A program made the position numbers and the translations under genes. From NCBI RefSeq assembly GCF_000685805.1, contig NZ_JMKP01000014.1:1-64000 (forward strand): DNA of 64,000 nucleotides. The letters are read 5' to 3'. Below, one piece after another: positions 9,703-20,075 of the stretch. How positions within the stretch are numbered: position 1 is the stretch's first letter; every line of letters begins with the position of its first letter. The notes beneath the pieces are model-generated. The model was not told the DNA's origin and searched no databases. It saw only the letters and a list, made by a program, of their open reading frames with translations. The DNA is from Psychrobacter phenylpyruvicus DSM 7000 = NBRC 102152. GTDB lineage: Bacteria; Pseudomonadota; Gammaproteobacteria; Pseudomonadales; Moraxellaceae.

Positions 9703-11175
9703 TTAAGCGGTTTTAAAGCTTATCTCTTTAAATGCCTGCTTAAGATTATGATTGTGTTTTAGAATACGCTTTTCAATCATCTGGTATTGATCTTTTAGCG
9801 CCTCATCCACTTCATGTAAGCGCTCAGCAAATTCAGTTTTTTTCAGTTGAATGGCTTTTGCTTTAAGGGCTTGCCACTCTTTAACGGTTTCATTAAATAG
9901 CTGGTATTCAAAATGAACACGGTCACTAAAGTTTTGCAGACTACGCGATAAGTTGCTGTCAGTAATTAGCCCTTGCTCATCACTGAATTTTGCAATTTTA
10001 TTTTGGGCGCGTTTAAACATCATATTCACTTCAGCATGCTTGATGGTCGCATCGTCTACTGTACGCAGGTCGGAGGCTAGCCCCACTTTTTCTAAAGCTG
10101 CAATTAACCATTTGGTTGGGTCATATTGCCACCATTTAACCCCATTACGATAATCGTATTGGAAGAAATGATGGTAGTTGTGATAACCCTCACCCCATGT
10201 CGGAATCGCCAATAAGAAGTTGTCTCTGGCGGTATTGGTATCAGTATAAGGACGCGTACCAATCATGTGACATAACGAGTTGATAAAGAAGGTAAAGTGG
10301 TGATTAATCACCAAACGTACCAAACCGGCTAATAATAAAGTACCCCACACATCACCGATTAACCAACCGATAGCCCCTATTAAACCTACATTAGCAACGA
10401 CTACCCAAGCCCCATAATATTTGTGCTGAATTTGAAGGACTTTGTCTTTGGTAAGATCAGGGATATTCTTGTAATCAAAGTTACCGCTAGGATAGTTCTT
10501 TAACATCCAACCAATATGACTAAACCAAAAACCGCGTTTGGCTGAATAAGGATCATCCATAGGGTCATCAACATGTCTATGGTGAGTTCTGTGTCCAGAA
10601 CACCAATCAAATGCAGAGCCTTGCACCGCAAGTGTGGCGCCCACTAAGAAAAAGTTACGTACTGCAGGATGCGCCTTATAAGCGCGGTGTGACATCAATC
10701 TATGATAGCCGGCGGTAATGCTCAAGCCGGTCCAAACACCAACCGCACCAAACGTTAACCATACTGGAGCGCTGACCTTGTGGGTGGCTAAATACCAAGG
10801 GGTAATCAGTGCTGCAGCAATCGGCGTGGCGACGAGAACTGCGGCTGGGATCCAGTTAATTGGAGCACGCTTAAAAGCAAGCTCTTTGGCCAGCTGCTGT
10901 TCTTCAACAGTTAATGAATCTTCCACAGTGATACTAACTGGATTGGTAGATAAGCCTTTTATTTTTTGACGCTCATCTTTAACAGTCTTTATAGAAGTAG
11001 CTGGAGAGATAGAGCTATCAGAGTTTAGCTGTTTATTAATCAGTTGAACTAAGGGCAAACGAGTCAGTGCCTCCGCCACTTTTTTGCTGGATTGAACCGC
11101 TTTGTGGGCGTTATGTACAGATTTTCGTCCGACAGCACGCAAGGAAGACAAAAGACTTCCATTTCTTATTTGCAT
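9703..11175 (-). CDS. Membrane fatty-acid (acyl-CoA delta-9 type) desaturase
   Basis: Integral-membrane di-iron desaturase that introduces a double bond into a saturated acyl chain, relevant to membrane fluidity in the cold. The three histidine boxes are present: His148/His153 (HRLMSHRAY), His185/188/189 (HRTHHR) and His322/325/326 (YHNYHH). Membrane segments lie around residues 108-145, 163-178, 246-262 and 265-280. The core from about 100 to 370 matches the stearoyl-CoA desaturase type. At 490 residues the protein has about 100 extra N-terminal residues (basic and polar) and about 110 extra C-terminal residues, charged and probably helical or coiled (the QALKAKAIQLKKTEFAERLHEV region). The electron donor is not encoded next to it. 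Monocistronic, with its own terminator. Confidence 0.9.
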   Translation of the reverse strand: MQIRNGSLLSSLRAVGRKSVHNAHKAVQSSKKVAEALTRLPLVQLINKQLNSDSSISPATSIKTVKDERQKIKGLSTNPVSITVEDSLTVEEQQLAKELAFKRAPINWIPAAVLVATPIAAALITPWYLATHKVSAPVWLTFGAVGVWTGLSITAGYHRLMSHRAYKAHPAVRNFFLVGATLAVQGSAFDWCSGHRTHHRHVDDPMDDPYSAKRGFWFSHIGWMLKNYPSGNFDYKNIPDLTKDKVLQIQHKYYGAWVVVANVGLIGAIGWLIGDVWGTLLLAGLVRLVINHHFTFFINSLCHMIGTRPYTDTNTARDNFLLAIPTWGEGYHNYHHFFQYDYRNGVKWWQYDPTKWLIAALEKVGLASDLRTVDDATIKHAEVNMMFKRAQNKIAKFSDEQGLITDSNLSRSLQNFSDRVHFEYQLFNETVKEWQALKAKAIQLKKTEFAERLHEVDEALKDQYQMIEKRILKHNHNLKQAFKEISFKTA

Positions 11176-11402
11176 TACTAAAGTATCCTTACTGAGATAA
11201 GTTTGGGAAATGTTGATATAAGTAGAATACCTTAAATAAATATTAAAGTGAACACTTATGCACTAAATTATTGTGGAGAAAGTCAGATTTTCGCTGATTT
11301 TTACTTTTATATAACAGTTAATTAATAGGGTGGAAACAAAATTAGAAACGGTCCTGTTATTGCTGGACTGGTAGGGTTTGAATTGGCTTTTTAAGCCGTT
11401 AT

Positions 11403-12308
11403 TTAGGCATATAAAAAAGTGGCAGGGTAGTCTGTAATAAGGTAGTTAACCCCAAGCTTGGTAAGCTGTTTGGCAGAGTCAATATCATTAACAGTCCAAG
11501 CGGTGGTAGCAAGGCCATATCTTCGACATTGAGCCATAAAGTTTGAATCAAATAGAGGATAAAATAGCCCAATAGAGGAGCAGCCTAATCGTAAAGCAAT
11601 TTGCACCGTATTGGCAAAAGGCTGCTTAGTGCTCATTACGGCATTTTTAATATCATTTGTGGTTATGCGGTCCTTAGTGGCAGGGAGGTGTTCAGAGTCA
11701 TTGAAAGCTGGATTTGACATAAGCTTAAGGGTTAGCTGCGGGCAGGCAGGCTCAACCAATAAGCCTCGTTTAAATTGGCTAAGTACAGTATCTGCTTGTA
11801 GCCTCTGCAGCAAATGAATATCGAAGCTGGTTAAGGTAAAAGGCAGGTTATAAAGCTGTGGATCAACTAAGCACTGCTTTAATGATTGAATCAGTTGTTG
11901 ATAGTTAGTGCGGTCGCAAGTTTTAACCTCTAGTTCAATGTGGCTGTAATCTTTAAGATATTCTGGCATCTGTTGTAGCAGTAGAATGGACTCGCTTTGA
12001 TCGGTGCTTGCACAGCGACTGACACACCGTATTTGGTCAGCTGTTAATTGGTCGACTCTAGCTTGATGACCAAATAGCCTAAGCATTGTATCGTCATGGA
12101 ATACCACTAACTTGCCGTCGAAAGTTAACTGCACATCGAACTCTATACCCGCCAGTTTGTTTTTTTGCCAAGTGTTAGTTGAAAGCTGACTTAGTTGCTG
12201 AGTATAGACAAAGCCGGCTTTACTGTTTTCTAATTGCTCACCACGAGCGCCCCTATGACCAACTAGGTAGCAATTGTGAGTGTCGAGTAAAGAGATCAAC
12301 GAAGTCAT
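11403..12308 (-). CDS. Glycerophosphodiester phosphodiesterase (cytosolic UgpQ-like)
   Basis: Hydrolyses glycerophosphodiesters from phospholipid turnover to glycerol-3-phosphate and an alcohol. TIM-barrel GDPD domain: the opening LVGHRGARGEQLENSKAGF has the catalytic-region histidine and the E-N-S signature, then GIEFDVQLTFDGKLVVFHDD gives the metal-binding Glu/Asp and the second histidine. The C-terminal TAWTVND segment and NYLITDYP close the barrel. No signal peptide, so it is a cytoplasmic member. The ATG at 12308 (MTSLIS) with AGAG upstream is preferred over an in-frame codon at 12350. It has a roughly 60-residue insertion in the last third (around CPQLTLKLMSNPAFNDSEHL). Monocistronic. 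Confidence 0.88.
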   Translation of the reverse strand: MTSLISLLDTHNCYLVGHRGARGEQLENSKAGFVYTQQLSQLSTNTWQKNKLAGIEFDVQLTFDGKLVVFHDDTMLRLFGHQARVDQLTADQIRCVSRCASTDQSESILLLQQMPEYLKDYSHIELEVKTCDRTNYQQLIQSLKQCLVDPQLYNLPFTLTSFDIHLLQRLQADTVLSQFKRGLLVEPACPQLTLKLMSNPAFNDSEHLPATKDRITTNDIKNAVMSTKQPFANTVQIALRLGCSSIGLFYPLFDSNFMAQCRRYGLATTAWTVNDIDSAKQLTKLGVNYLITDYPATFLYA

Positions 12309-12554
12309 AAAGTCTCTGTAAAAAGTTTCTTTTAGATAAATCAAAATCATTAAGCTGCATAAAGCAAAAAATATGGGTATAAGAGGGTTGTTTGAGGACG
12401 TTAGCTAAATTAAATTCTATATCTAAATAAGGGCAGTATGTCTAAATAATGGCAGATAATAGGCAGGATGAATAGCGGTTAATTAATCTACTTTACAAAG
12501 TATAGATATAAATTATGATAAGACTTCATTAGAATGCAATAACTTTAATATGAA

Positions 12555-12584
12555 TTAACAAATATTTATGCTTTGGCGTATAAT
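12555..12584 (+). promoter_or_regulatory. Sigma-70 type promoter for the lipoprotein gene
   Basis: TTAACA (12555-12560), 18 bases, then TATAAT (12579-12584), about 120 bases upstream of the lipoprotein ATG. It is the clearest element in the roughly 396-base gap between the two divergent genes. The rest of the gap is AT-rich and shows nothing else I can name. Confidence 0.55.
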
Positions 12585-12704
12585 ACGTAACAATAAGGGC
12601 TAACAGTTTTTAGGACGTATTTTTAAAAAAACCTATCATTTCTTTTTAAAAATATGGGTTGCCGTGCGATAGCCAAAGCGAAGCGGGTTTTATAAGAGGT
12701 TATA

Positions 12705-13655
12705 ATGAAGTTAAGTTTTGATCGTGTTTCTCGTCCTACAAGTTTGGTAGGGGTGATGTTGCTATGCGGATTAACCGCTGTGGGTTGTAGCAAAAAAGAG
12801 GAGCCTACTGATAAATCAGATGAGGCTAAAGTTGAAGTAGTCACGACTGAACCAGCGGTGCAGTGTGATGATCAAGTTGCCTTAACTCAGTTGACACAAA
12901 CTGTGCAGTCTACTTTAGGGACTCAATCACAAAGACTATTTAATGCTTATGCCGAGAGCAATGGTGAAAGCTTAAGTTTGACCAATGTCAACAATGCGGT
13001 GGGTTCAGTATTGATTGATGTTGCAAATCCAAGAGTGATGCAGCCAGCTAATGCCCAAGGTATGGTCACCTGTAGTGCTAGCCTAAGCTTAACTTTACCA
13101 AACCAAGATGTGAGTCGTGCCAATCGAGTATACACTCAGGTGGAAGACCGCACTTTGGCTGAATTATTACGCTCTGAAGGCATTGTGTTGAACAACAACA
13201 TGCTGGTTAGCGATAACTTTAGCTATGTGGTAGGCATGCAAGGCGGTCAGTCTATTGCCCGAGTTGTGGGTCAGCCTGCTATCTTGATGGCAGCGTCAGA
13301 CATTATTGCTAAGTCTCAGTACCAAGCTGTTATCGATGCGCGTCGTGCGGCTCCAGTTACCAAAAATCCAAGACCCGCTCCGGCTTTACCAGCTGAGCCA
13401 AGCCAACCTACGCAGCCTCGCGTTCGTCCTGAGCCAGAGCAAAAGCAAAGAGCCCCTGTGGATCAAACTCAGCCTGCACGTAAATCTGAAGCACAACCTG
13501 AAGCTCAACAAAAGCCAGCTGCTAAACCTGTTGAGCCTGCTGCTGAGGGCACAAACCAAACCGCTACTAAGCCAGTTGAAGCCCCAAAAAAGCTGAACGC
13601 TCCGAAAGATGAGAATATTGAAATGGTCATCATCGAAGAAGAAGGTACTTACTAA
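12705..13655 (+). CDS. Lipoprotein with Pro/Ala/Gln-rich tail, function unknown
   Basis: A 316-residue predicted outer- or inner-membrane lipoprotein. The N-terminus is a lipoprotein signal peptide ending in the lipobox L-T-A-V-G-Cys (about residue 28), followed by a charged KKEEPTDKSDEAK linker. Residues about 50-210 form a folded domain without a family I recognise, containing two cysteines (Cys54 and one near 122) that might pair. From about 215 to 300 the chain is rich in Pro, Ala, Gln and Lys (RPAPALPAEPSQPTQP and onwards), typical of a periplasm-spanning or disordered segment, and it ends acidic (EMVIIEEEGTY). AAGAGG at 12692-12697 supports the start. Promoter upstream and strong terminator downstream make it a single-gene unit. 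Confidence 0.8.
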   Translation: MKLSFDRVSRPTSLVGVMLLCGLTAVGCSKKEEPTDKSDEAKVEVVTTEPAVQCDDQVALTQLTQTVQSTLGTQSQRLFNAYAESNGESLSLTNVNNAVGSVLIDVANPRVMQPANAQGMVTCSASLSLTLPNQDVSRANRVYTQVEDRTLAELLRSEGIVLNNNMLVSDNFSYVVGMQGGQSIARVVGQPAILMAASDIIAKSQYQAVIDARRAAPVTKNPRPAPALPAEPSQPTQPRVRPEPEQKQRAPVDQTQPARKSEAQPEAQQKPAAKPVEPAAEGTNQTATKPVEAPKKLNAPKDENIEMVIIEEEGTY

Positions 13656-13728
13656 AGAAGGCACTTACTAAGGGCTATACCCTTAAGGTAAGTAAACTTC
13701 TGAGATAGTAGCCTATTAGTAAGCTCAC

Positions 13729-13765
13729 AAAAAAAGGTCCAACAAACTGTGTTGGACCTTTTTTT
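13729..13765. terminator. Bidirectional rho-independent terminator
   Basis: AAAAAGGTCCAACA and TGTTGGACCTTTTT form a long stem with flanking A and T runs between the lipoprotein gene (+) and the adenosyltransferase gene (-). Confidence 0.9.
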
Positions 13766-13846
13766 ATTGCTAACCGTTATCAGCTGTTAGTAAGTTATCT
13801 AGCTAAGTAAGTCGTCGAGTTCTTATAAATAGTTTATAGGACAAGG

Positions 13847-14443
13847 TTAGCTATCAAATTTATCCAGGATGGCTTTATTCCATAATACCTCTTTTGAGCC
13901 TTCAACTTTGGCGCAATATCTTGATAGAACAAACAGCCAGTCTGATAGGCGGTTTAATAGTTTAAGTGCACTTTTGCTAATGGCTTGATCGTTAATTTGA
14001 TATAGGTTAACCGCTTGACGTTCAGCACGACGGCAGACAGTGCGAGCGATATGAACTTGACTCACTAAGGCAGAGCCTGCTGGTAAGATGAAGTCCTTTA
14101 GGGCAGGTAAATCTTGGTTAAAGGTATCAATTTCAGACTCAAGCCAGCTAATATGACTCTCAGTAATGCCTTTATATTCGGGCATAGCAAGTTCACCACC
14201 GATATTGAATAATAAATGTTGAACGGTGCTTAAGCTGTCAGATATCGCAGCAAATTTTTGAGATTTGTCGGCAGCTAGAGCTGATATCTGTGCCAAGATC
14301 ATGCCGATATGGGCATTTAATTCGTCAACATCACCCATCACCACGAAGAGGGCATCTGCTTTACTGACACGACTACCATCTGCCATACCGGTGGTCCCAT
14401 CATCTCCAGTGCGGGTGTAAATTTTGGTTAATCGATGGCCCAT
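13847..14443 (-). CDS. Cob(I)alamin adenosyltransferase, PduO type
   Basis: Transfers the 5'-deoxyadenosyl group of ATP to cob(I)alamin, making coenzyme B12. The 198-residue protein is a single PduO-type four-helix domain: KIYTRTGDDGTTGMADG is the N-terminal ATP-binding signature, followed by GDVDELNAHIG. The C-terminal region has the conserved ICR-type segment (HIARTVCRRAERQAV) and LNRLSDWLFVLSRY. No cobalamin biosynthesis genes are near, so it more likely serves salvage of imported corrinoids. It could be named btuR/cobO functionally, but the sequence is the unrelated PduO fold. Monocistronic, divergent from cysS. Confidence 0.93.
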   Translation of the reverse strand: MGHRLTKIYTRTGDDGTTGMADGSRVSKADALFVVMGDVDELNAHIGMILAQISALAADKSQKFAAISDSLSTVQHLLFNIGGELAMPEYKGITESHISWLESEIDTFNQDLPALKDFILPAGSALVSQVHIARTVCRRAERQAVNLYQINDQAISKSALKLLNRLSDWLFVLSRYCAKVEGSKEVLWNKAILDKFDS

Positions 14444-14610
14444 AAGGGGAGCTCCATTAAATTTAAGAGGTTTTTATTAAAATACTTAAGTTGTCATCAT
14501 ATCCTATGCCGATGAAATATAGCAATTTTAGCCAAGCTTAGGTAATATGAGCCTCGCTAAGAATAATACTTGATGTCATCATCCATCAGTTTTCATTATA
14601 AGGTTTTAAT

Positions 14611-16134
14611 ATGTCTATATCCGCCAAAATCACACAAACCCCTGAATTCCTATCAAAACAGCTGGCCGAAAGTCAGGCCACGTTGAAGATTTATGATTCT
14701 ATGACCACCGAAAAAAGAAAGTTTCAGCCGCTACAAGCAGGTAAGGTAGGCATGTATGTGTGTGGTATGACGGTTTATGACTACTGCCATATTGGTCATG
14801 CTCGGGTAATGGTTGCCTTTGATGTGGTGTCACGCTGGTTACGTCATTTGGGCTTTGAGGTGAATTATGTACGTAATATCACCGATATTGATGACAAGAT
14901 TATTGCTCGTGCTAATGAAAATGGCGAAGAAATTGGCGACTTAACCGAGCGCTTCATTAAGGCAATGCATGAAGATGCTGCGGCTTTAGGCTGTGCAGAT
15001 CCAAACTCAGAGCCACGCGCTACGCAGCATATTGATGAAATGCTGCAAATGATCGATACCCTAGAACAAAAAGAGCATGCATACGCTGCGGCAAACGGCG
15101 ATGTTTATTATGCTGTTGAAACCTTTGAGGGTTATGGCAAGTTATCAAAACGTAAATTAGAGGATTTGCAAGCTGGGTCACGTATCGATGTAGATACGGA
15201 TAAGAAGAACCCATTTGACTTTGTGTTGTGGAAAGCAGCAAAACCCGGTGAGCCACAGTGGGATTCTAACTGGGGCGGTGGCCGTCCAGGCTGGCATATT
15301 GAGTGTTCTGCTATGTCGACTAAGTGCTTAGGTAACAGCTTTGACATTCACGGTGGGGGTCATGACTTACAGTTCCCGCACCATGAAAACGAGATCGCCC
15401 AATCAGAAGCTGCGACCGGCTGTACTTATGCCAACAACTGGATGCATGTTGGTTTTATCAATGTCGATGGCGAAAAGATGTCCAAATCTTTAGGTAACTT
15501 CTTTACCATTCGTGAAGTGATGGAGAAGTTTCATCCTGAAACCATCCGCTTCTTTATTTTATCCAGTCATTATCGCAGTCAAGTTAACTTCTCAGATGCA
15601 GCGTTAAAAGAGGCTCACTCAGGGTTAACTCGAGTTTATCAAGCATTAAAAGCAGCCGAAGTGGCTTTAGAAGTAGCAAGCGATCTGGATGAGTCAGTGC
15701 AAGCCCCAACAGAGGTGATTAATGACATCAGTGGTTATAGTGCTAATTTCATTAAAGCCATGAATGATGACTTTAATACGCCGCAAGCCATTAGCGTTTT
15801 ATTTAGCTTAGCAAAAGAGGTCAATAAGCTGGCACGTGAGACAGAAAATGACCAAGGTATCGTTAAGCTACAAACGGCTGTAACAACCTTAAAAGCACTG
15901 GCTGCTACCTTGAATATTGGTCAAGTGAATCCGACAGAGTTCCTGCAGGCTCAAATTGGTGCAGTAAATGAAGATCAGATGAGCGATGAGCAAATTGATG
16001 CGCTTATTGAAGAACGTATCGAGGCTAAGGCCAATAAAAACTTTGCTCGTGCTGATGAGATTCGTGATTTATTGCAGCAAAACAGCATTGAGCTTGAAGA
16101 TAGTAAGCAAGGTACGACTTGGAGACGTATCTAG
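14611..16134 (+). CDS. cysS: Cysteinyl-tRNA synthetase
   Basis: Charges tRNA-Cys. Class I synthetase of 507 residues with the zinc-site [16 protein letters not shown] segment containing the HIGH motif. The further zinc-site part is [10 protein letters not shown] with [10 protein letters not shown], and the signature loop is [11 protein letters not shown]. The anticodon-binding C-terminal region ends in [18 protein letters not shown] and TTWRRI, as usual. It has about 35 extra N-terminal residues before the usual TLKIYDSMT start. An internal ATG near residue 31 could be an alternative, but AAGG before 14611 favours the longer form. The MscS gene follows about 130 bases later. Confidence 0.95.
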   Translation: MSISAKITQTPEFLSKQLAESQATLKIYDSMTTEKRKFQPLQAGKVGMYVCGMTVYDYCHIGHARVMVAFDVVSRWLRHLGFEVNYVRNITDIDDKIIARANENGEEIGDLTERFIKAMHEDAAALGCADPNSEPRATQHIDEMLQMIDTLEQKEHAYAAANGDVYYAVETFEGYGKLSKRKLEDLQAGSRIDVDTDKKNPFDFVLWKAAKPGEPQWDSNWGGGRPGWHIECSAMSTKCLGNSFDIHGGGHDLQFPHHENEIAQSEAATGCTYANNWMHVGFINVDGEKMSKSLGNFFTIREVMEKFHPETIRFFILSSHYRSQVNFSDAALKEAHSGLTRVYQALKAAEVALEVASDLDESVQAPTEVINDISGYSANFIKAMNDDFNTPQAISVLFSLAKEVNKLARETENDQGIVKLQTAVTTLKALAATLNIGQVNPTEFLQAQIGAVNEDQMSDEQIDALIEERIEAKANKNFARADEIRDLLQQNSIELEDSKQGTTWRRI

Positions 16135-16262
16135 CCTAGCTGAATGTTATCGAAAGCTCACAGTCAACAACAACACAATCGACAAGCTTAGTCTAGATGG
16201 GTAGTGTCTGTGTTTTTACACATAATGCTAGGGACTGGCAACCAAAACGACATGGAGTGTGC

Positions 16263-18263
16263 ATGAATAACTTCTTAGCATACAAAAATAAAGAGGCCCG
16301 TACTTCCTGCTTGACGAGGTCTGAAAGCTTGTCGAGGCCTGTTACCGGGCCATCTGCTCTACAAAGTAGCGTAATTTACCAGCCGGCCATAACTAAATGG
16401 GGTAAGCATCTACTTAGGGTGCTGCATTTAGCCGTGGTCTTGTTGTTTGTGTTTTTTGCGTCAGTTTCAGCTCAGGCCAACGCCTCTGTTGAGAACACAC
16501 AGACAACTCAGCAGTCTCAAGATATTGAACAGGCCGACAATATCATCGACTACGCCATTCAGAAGGTTAAACAGGACAAGCCTGAGGCGGAGGATGAGAA
16601 GCAGGAGGTTACCCGCCCTTTATTGGCTGATAACGAGCTTACAGGCGAGTTTAATGAAGCCTATTATAAGTTAAATAAGCTTAACTCTGGCCTACCTGAA
16701 TTGCCTACCTCTCCTAACCTTGAAACGCCTCTGGCTACGCTTGAGTTCTTTAATAGCGCCGTCATGCAAGAAAACTTTGCATTAGCCGCTTATGCCTTAA
16801 ACCTTAATTTATTACCTGAAGCTGCCCAAAAGAATCAAGCCACAGATCTGGTAAAGAAGCTAGATTACTTAATGACCGAAAAGGGTCTGTATGTTTTCGA
16901 TGATCTGCCCGATCGTGCAGACGGCTTAATTGAACCGGCACTAGGAACGGACAGTCCCATTCATGGGGTAGCAAGACGGTCTATAAAACTGGGTAATATT
17001 AAATACAAGGATAGAGTTGTCCCCCTATACTTAGAACGCGTTCGGGTAGGGGGACAGGCTCCAGTTTGGGTTTTTTCTGCTCAAACGGTAGGTAATATTA
17101 ATGCTCTATATGACATACACAAGCCGGCAGAGTTTGAACGTTTTTTACCACAGCCAATGAAGGCGAAGATTTGGGGTATTAGTGTATGGGAAGTGCTAAT
17201 CCTGATTTTGTTTATGTTTGCTACCTTGGGAATCAGCTTTACTCTCAGTAAAGGGGTGACAAAGCTAGTCAGTCTGTATTCTAATGTTATTACTCGCCGT
17301 ACCGAGAGTGACGAGCTGTCTTTGGGTAGCAAAGGCTTGACTGACTTCTTTTCTAAAATAACAGTACCTCTCACTGTCACTCTAAGTTTCTCTATGATGT
17401 TTGCTTTAGTCTCTGGCAGCTTACCTAGAGTGGATGCCATTGCTACCTCCACCCGGCCCATTATTTGGTTGTGTTTGGTTATCAGTGGTCTATGGCTTGG
17501 GATTAGGGCAATTAACTTTTTTGCCAACCGTTATCAAGATTATCAAATTGATTCGTTGACCGAAGAGGAGTTTAACACCCAGCGCATTCGAATGACTTAT
17601 GTCTCAATATTTAGACGTATTTTCATTTTTGTCATGGTGTTAGGGGGAATTTGGATCGGTTTGGCTGAGTTCACCGACTTAGAGGGGCTGGGTACCACAT
17701 TATTAACCTCAGCCGGTATTGCTGGGGCCATTATTGGTATTGCTGCTCAGCCAACTTTGGGCAACATTATTGCCGGATTTCAGGTAGCGATTACTCAGCC
17801 GGTCAGAATAGGAGACACCATATTTGTTGAGGATATTTGGTGTGAAGTTGAAGATCTGCGTTATACCTATGCCGTTTTGAAAACTTGGGACGATAGACGA
17901 CTTATTGTGCCGATGAAGCATTTTGTGACCGAGATTTTGGAGAACTGGTCACACACTACTGGTCAACAATCTACCGCAGTATATTTATATGTCGATTATG
18001 GAGCGGACATTGAGGCAATACAAAACAAGTTCTTTGAGCTAGCGTTGGCACACGAGCTTTGGGATGAAGATTTTAAGCCTGAAATGATGGTAACCGAAGT
18101 CAATAAGGACGGGATTACTCTTAGAGGCAAAGTAAGCTCAGATAGCCCCTTAAATGCTTGGTACTTAGAATGTGATATTCGTAAGCAAATGCTGGATTAT
18201 TTAAATGAAAATCATCGAGGTTATTTGCCGACTGACCGCATTACTTTTGCACCAAGAAGCTAA
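16263..18263 (+). CDS. MscS-family mechanosensitive channel with periplasmic N-terminal domain
   Basis: Large MscS-type channel of 666 residues, expected to release solutes under hypo-osmotic stress. A hydrophobic segment at about residues 45-70 (LLRVLHLAVVLLFVFFASVS, then AQANA) looks like a signal peptide with a long N-region. A soluble, presumably periplasmic domain follows (about 72-305). Transmembrane helices lie around 308-330, 375-395, 405-425 and 455-475. The pore-lining TM3 is the family signature GAIIGIAAQPTLGNIIAG, followed by the beta domain QPVRIGDTIFVEDIWCEVED and the conserved LIVPMKHFVTEILENWS. Start chosen at ATG 16263 with GGAG five bases upstream. An in-frame ATG at 16197 lacks a site. 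It resembles the longer YbdG/YnaI-like channels more than minimal MscS. Confidence 0.88.
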   Translation: MNNFLAYKNKEARTSCLTRSESLSRPVTGPSALQSSVIYQPAITKWGKHLLRVLHLAVVLLFVFFASVSAQANASVENTQTTQQSQDIEQADNIIDYAIQKVKQDKPEAEDEKQEVTRPLLADNELTGEFNEAYYKLNKLNSGLPELPTSPNLETPLATLEFFNSAVMQENFALAAYALNLNLLPEAAQKNQATDLVKKLDYLMTEKGLYVFDDLPDRADGLIEPALGTDSPIHGVARRSIKLGNIKYKDRVVPLYLERVRVGGQAPVWVFSAQTVGNINALYDIHKPAEFERFLPQPMKAKIWGISVWEVLILILFMFATLGISFTLSKGVTKLVSLYSNVITRRTESDELSLGSKGLTDFFSKITVPLTVTLSFSMMFALVSGSLPRVDAIATSTRPIIWLCLVISGLWLGIRAINFFANRYQDYQIDSLTEEEFNTQRIRMTYVSIFRRIFIFVMVLGGIWIGLAEFTDLEGLGTTLLTSAGIAGAIIGIAAQPTLGNIIAGFQVAITQPVRIGDTIFVEDIWCEVEDLRYTYAVLKTWDDRRLIVPMKHFVTEILENWSHTTGQQSTAVYLYVDYGADIEAIQNKFFELALAHELWDEDFKPEMMVTEVNKDGITLRGKVSSDSPLNAWYLECDIRKQMLDYLNENHRGYLPTDRITFAPRS

Positions 18264-18364
18264 AAAACAACATAGCCAAAGTGATTATTATTAACAATTA
18301 CTTAAAGCGTATTTAAAGCAGGAAACTCTTTAAATTCAAGTGCTCACAAAGCCAATAATTTTGT

Positions 18365-18370
18365 TATAAT
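18365..18370 (+). promoter_or_regulatory. Possible -10 box for guaB
   Basis: A perfect TATAAT about 35 bases before the guaB start codon. The -35 region (TGCTCA, 18-base spacing) is poor, so this is tentative. Confidence 0.4.
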
Positions 18371-18403
18371 AGGTTGCTTATTTTCCCTAGCCAAGAGGTC
18401 TGT

Positions 18404-19876
18404 ATGTTGCGAATCGTAGATGATGCCCTAACTTTTGATGATGTTTTACTCCTGCCTGCATATTCAAATGTGCTTCCTAAATCAGCTTCATTGACGACGC
18501 GATTAACTGAAGATATCTCATTAAATCTTCCTCTAATATCGGCCGCAATGGATACAGTAACAGAATCAGAAATGGCAATCACCATGGCTCAGCTTGGTGG
18601 TATGGGTATTGTACATAAGAATATGGACATTGACCGCCAAGCGATGCAAGTACGTCGTGTAAAAAAATTCGAAGCCGGTACAGTGGTAGATCCTATTACA
18701 GTAACCCCAGATATCACTGTGGGTGAGCTGCTGCGTATTACTCATGAAAATAACATCTCTGGGGTGCCTGTCGTAGAGTCAGGTAGTGGTCAAGTTGTGG
18801 GTATTGTTACTCACCGTGATGTGCGTTTTGAAACCAATCACGACCAGCCTGTTAGCAATGTCATGACCCCACAAGATAAGTTGGTAACGGTAAAAGAAGG
18901 CGAAACCAACGAAAATATTAAAAAGCTGCTTCATGAGCACCGCATCGAAAAAGTGTTGGTGGTAGATGATAACTTTGGTCTAAAAGGTATGATTACCGTC
19001 AATGACTTTAACAAAGCTGAAAACAACCCTAATGCCTGTAAAGACTCACAAGGTCGCTTACGTGTGGGCGCAGCTGTTGGAACCGGTGCAGATACTCAGG
19101 CCCGTGTTGAAGCTTTGGTTGAAGCAGAGGTTGACGTAATTGTTGTTGATACCGCACACGGTCACTCACAAGGTGTTATCGATAAAGTAAGCTGGGTTAA
19201 AAAGAATTTCCCACACATTCAAGTCATTGGCGGTAACATTGCTACCGGTGATGCAGCTTTAGCTTTACGTGATGCAGGTGCCAACGCAGTGAAAGTAGGT
19301 ATCGGTCCAGGTTCTATCTGTACTACTCGCATTATCGCTGGTATCGGTGTACCTCAGATTTCAGCCATTGATAATGTGGCTTCTGCCTTAAAAGACAGCA
19401 TTCCGCTAATCGCTGACGGTGGTATTCGTTACTCAGGTGATATGGCCAAAGCCATAGCTGCTGGTGCCTCATGTATCATGGTTGGCTCATTATTGGCAGG
19501 TACTGAAGAAGCACCAGGTGATGTTGAGCTGTTCCAAGGTCGCTACTACAAAGCTTACCGTGGTATGGGAAGCTTAGGTGCTATGTCAGGCTCCAACGGC
19601 TCATCTGACCGTTATTTCCAAGATGCCAAAGATGGTGTTGAAAAATTAGTACCAGAAGGCATTGAGGGCCGTGTGCCATATAAAGGTCCAGTTAATGGTA
19701 TCGTAAACCAATTAGTAGGCGGTCTACGTTCATCAATGGGTTATACTGGCTGTGCTACCATTGAAGAGATGCGTACCAAGCCTGAATTTATCAGAGTAAC
19801 TTCTGCAGGTATGAAAGAGTCGCATGTGCATGATGTCCAAATTACCAAAGAAGCTCCTAACTATCGTATTAGCTAA
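18404..19876 (+). CDS. guaB: Inosine-5'-monophosphate dehydrogenase
   Basis: Oxidises IMP to XMP with NAD, the committed step of GMP synthesis. The 490-residue TIM barrel has a pair of CBS domains inserted (about residues 90-205: [21 protein letters not shown] start and [14 protein letters not shown]). The catalytic loop is [11 protein letters not shown] with the nucleophilic cysteine, then the phosphate-binding [10 protein letters not shown] and the flap with the [10 protein letters not shown] segment. Start at ATG 18404 with AGAGG upstream. The extra upstream ATG at 18374 lies too close to the -10-like box. A strong terminator follows. Monocistronic. guaA is not in the window. Confidence 0.97.
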   Translation: MLRIVDDALTFDDVLLLPAYSNVLPKSASLTTRLTEDISLNLPLISAAMDTVTESEMAITMAQLGGMGIVHKNMDIDRQAMQVRRVKKFEAGTVVDPITVTPDITVGELLRITHENNISGVPVVESGSGQVVGIVTHRDVRFETNHDQPVSNVMTPQDKLVTVKEGETNENIKKLLHEHRIEKVLVVDDNFGLKGMITVNDFNKAENNPNACKDSQGRLRVGAAVGTGADTQARVEALVEAEVDVIVVDTAHGHSQGVIDKVSWVKKNFPHIQVIGGNIATGDAALALRDAGANAVKVGIGPGSICTTRIIAGIGVPQISAIDNVASALKDSIPLIADGGIRYSGDMAKAIAAGASCIMVGSLLAGTEEAPGDVELFQGRYYKAYRGMGSLGAMSGSNGSSDRYFQDAKDGVEKLVPEGIEGRVPYKGPVNGIVNQLVGGLRSSMGYTGCATIEEMRTKPEFIRVTSAGMKESHVHDVQITKEAPNYRIS

Positions 19877-19934
19877 TGGTAAACCATTGAATAGATAAAG
19901 GTTGTTTTGTTGGTTAACCTGTTATTGGACAGCC

Positions 19935-19972
19935 AAAAAGACCAAAAGACAATATCTTTTGGTCTTTTTTTT
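19935..19972 (+). terminator. Rho-independent terminator of guaB
   Basis: AAAAAGACCAAAAGA and TCTTTTGGTCTTTTT pair perfectly around CAATA and continue into a T run. Confidence 0.92.
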
Positions 19973-20075
19973 GTAGTATATTAGGACATAATAAATTTAT
20001 TAGTTATTGATTTAATGGTTACCTATTTGATTACTATTTTAACTACTATTTAATTGCTATCTAGTTGAGGGATAT

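Noticed and set aside
13306..13664. Alternative ORFs on both strands over the 3' half of the lipoprotein gene
   Set aside because: They arise from the repetitive Pro/Ala/Gln codons of the real frame and have no start signals.
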